Positions 62,330 through 64,000 of a stretch of 64,000 bases of DNA are shown in pieces. Position 1 is the stretch's first letter. Every line of letters begins with the position of its first letter. A model generated the notes under the pieces. That model saw nothing but the letters and a program-made list of their open reading frames with translations, ran no database searches and was not told the DNA's origin. This DNA is from SHWC01 sp050173345 (GTDB lineage Bacteria; Pseudomonadota; Alphaproteobacteria; UBA828), in contig JBFXKW010000002.1 of the NCBI GenBank assembly GCA_050173345.1, forward strand, positions 496,001 through 560,000, written 5' to 3'. A program made the position numbers and the translations under genes.

Positions 62330-62333
<4 letters not shown>
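61272..62333 (+). CDS. metH: Methionine synthase, homocysteine-binding subunit (split MetH, part 1)
   Basis: A 353-residue protein equal to the first module of cobalamin-dependent methionine synthase. 'ILVLDGAMGTMIQ' opens the barrel, 'ADIVTTNSFNAN' follows, and the zinc cysteines that activate homocysteine are C248 ('GLNCSLGAEQL') and C311/C312 ('GGCCGTTPEHI'). The gene ends after this module and the next begins in an overlapping ATGA, so methionine synthase is made as two polypeptides, as in many alphaproteobacteria. Confidence 0.95.

Positions 62334-64000
<1,667 letters not shown>

Overview
High-GC (roughly two thirds G+C) chromosomal DNA from an alphaproteobacterium, probably a soil or plant-associated Rhodospirillales/Hyphomicrobiales-type organism. 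Pointers are a split MetH behind an ArsR-methyltransferase fusion, polyhydroxybutyrate genes, a Liv-type ABC transporter, and many short-chain dehydrogenases and luciferase-like monooxygenases. Taxonomy is inferred from gene content only. I see no rRNA, tRNA, CRISPR array, insertion sequence or prophage gene.

Layout. 1-9.7 kb: catabolic genes (SDRs, ureohydrolase, sugar isomerase-like protein, PPi-type phosphofructokinase, FecR protein, rhomboid protease, HyuB-like hydantoinase, MFS carrier). 9.7-25.7 kb: a small unknown gene with its own promoter-like site and terminator, a dienoyl-CoA-reductase-type flavoenzyme, a DHA2 exporter, a run of minus-strand genes (Sel1 lipoprotein, class V aminotransferase, LLM oxidoreductase, CoxL-type molybdoenzyme), ABC-F ATPase, DUF188 protein, flavin reductase and aspartate dehydrogenase. 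25.9-31.2 kb: storage polymer and hydroxy acid metabolism (patatin, 3-hydroxybutyrate dehydrogenase, probable phasin, hydroxyacid-oxoacid transhydrogenase, lactonase). 31.5-33.1 kb: DEAD-box helicase plus an IF-1 homologue that appears to start at CTG. 34.3-41.0 kb: liv operon diverging from a class III aminotransferase, then a large palindrome. 41.2-51.6 kb: a GntR-controlled locus whose plus-strand operon encodes a Cys-rich unknown protein, two glutamine-synthetase-like ligases, two SDRs and a DUF1116 protein. 52.7-57.3 kb: a CHAT-protease/metallo-beta-lactamase pair. 57.4-59.2 kb: amidohydrolase plus DUF59 protein. 59.3-64 kb: methionine/one-carbon operon (ArsR-methyltransferase, metF, split metH) behind two tandem palindromes; the last gene runs off the window.

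The two best candidates for an undescribed system are the CHAT-MBL pair (53364-57266), which looks like a protease with a nuclease-type effector, and the GntR-controlled ligase/DUF1116 operon (44128-51640), which looks like an uncharacterised nitrogen-compound catabolic pathway. Two genes, the IF-1 homologue and one SDR, apparently lack ATG, GTG or TTG starts, so automated calls would truncate them.
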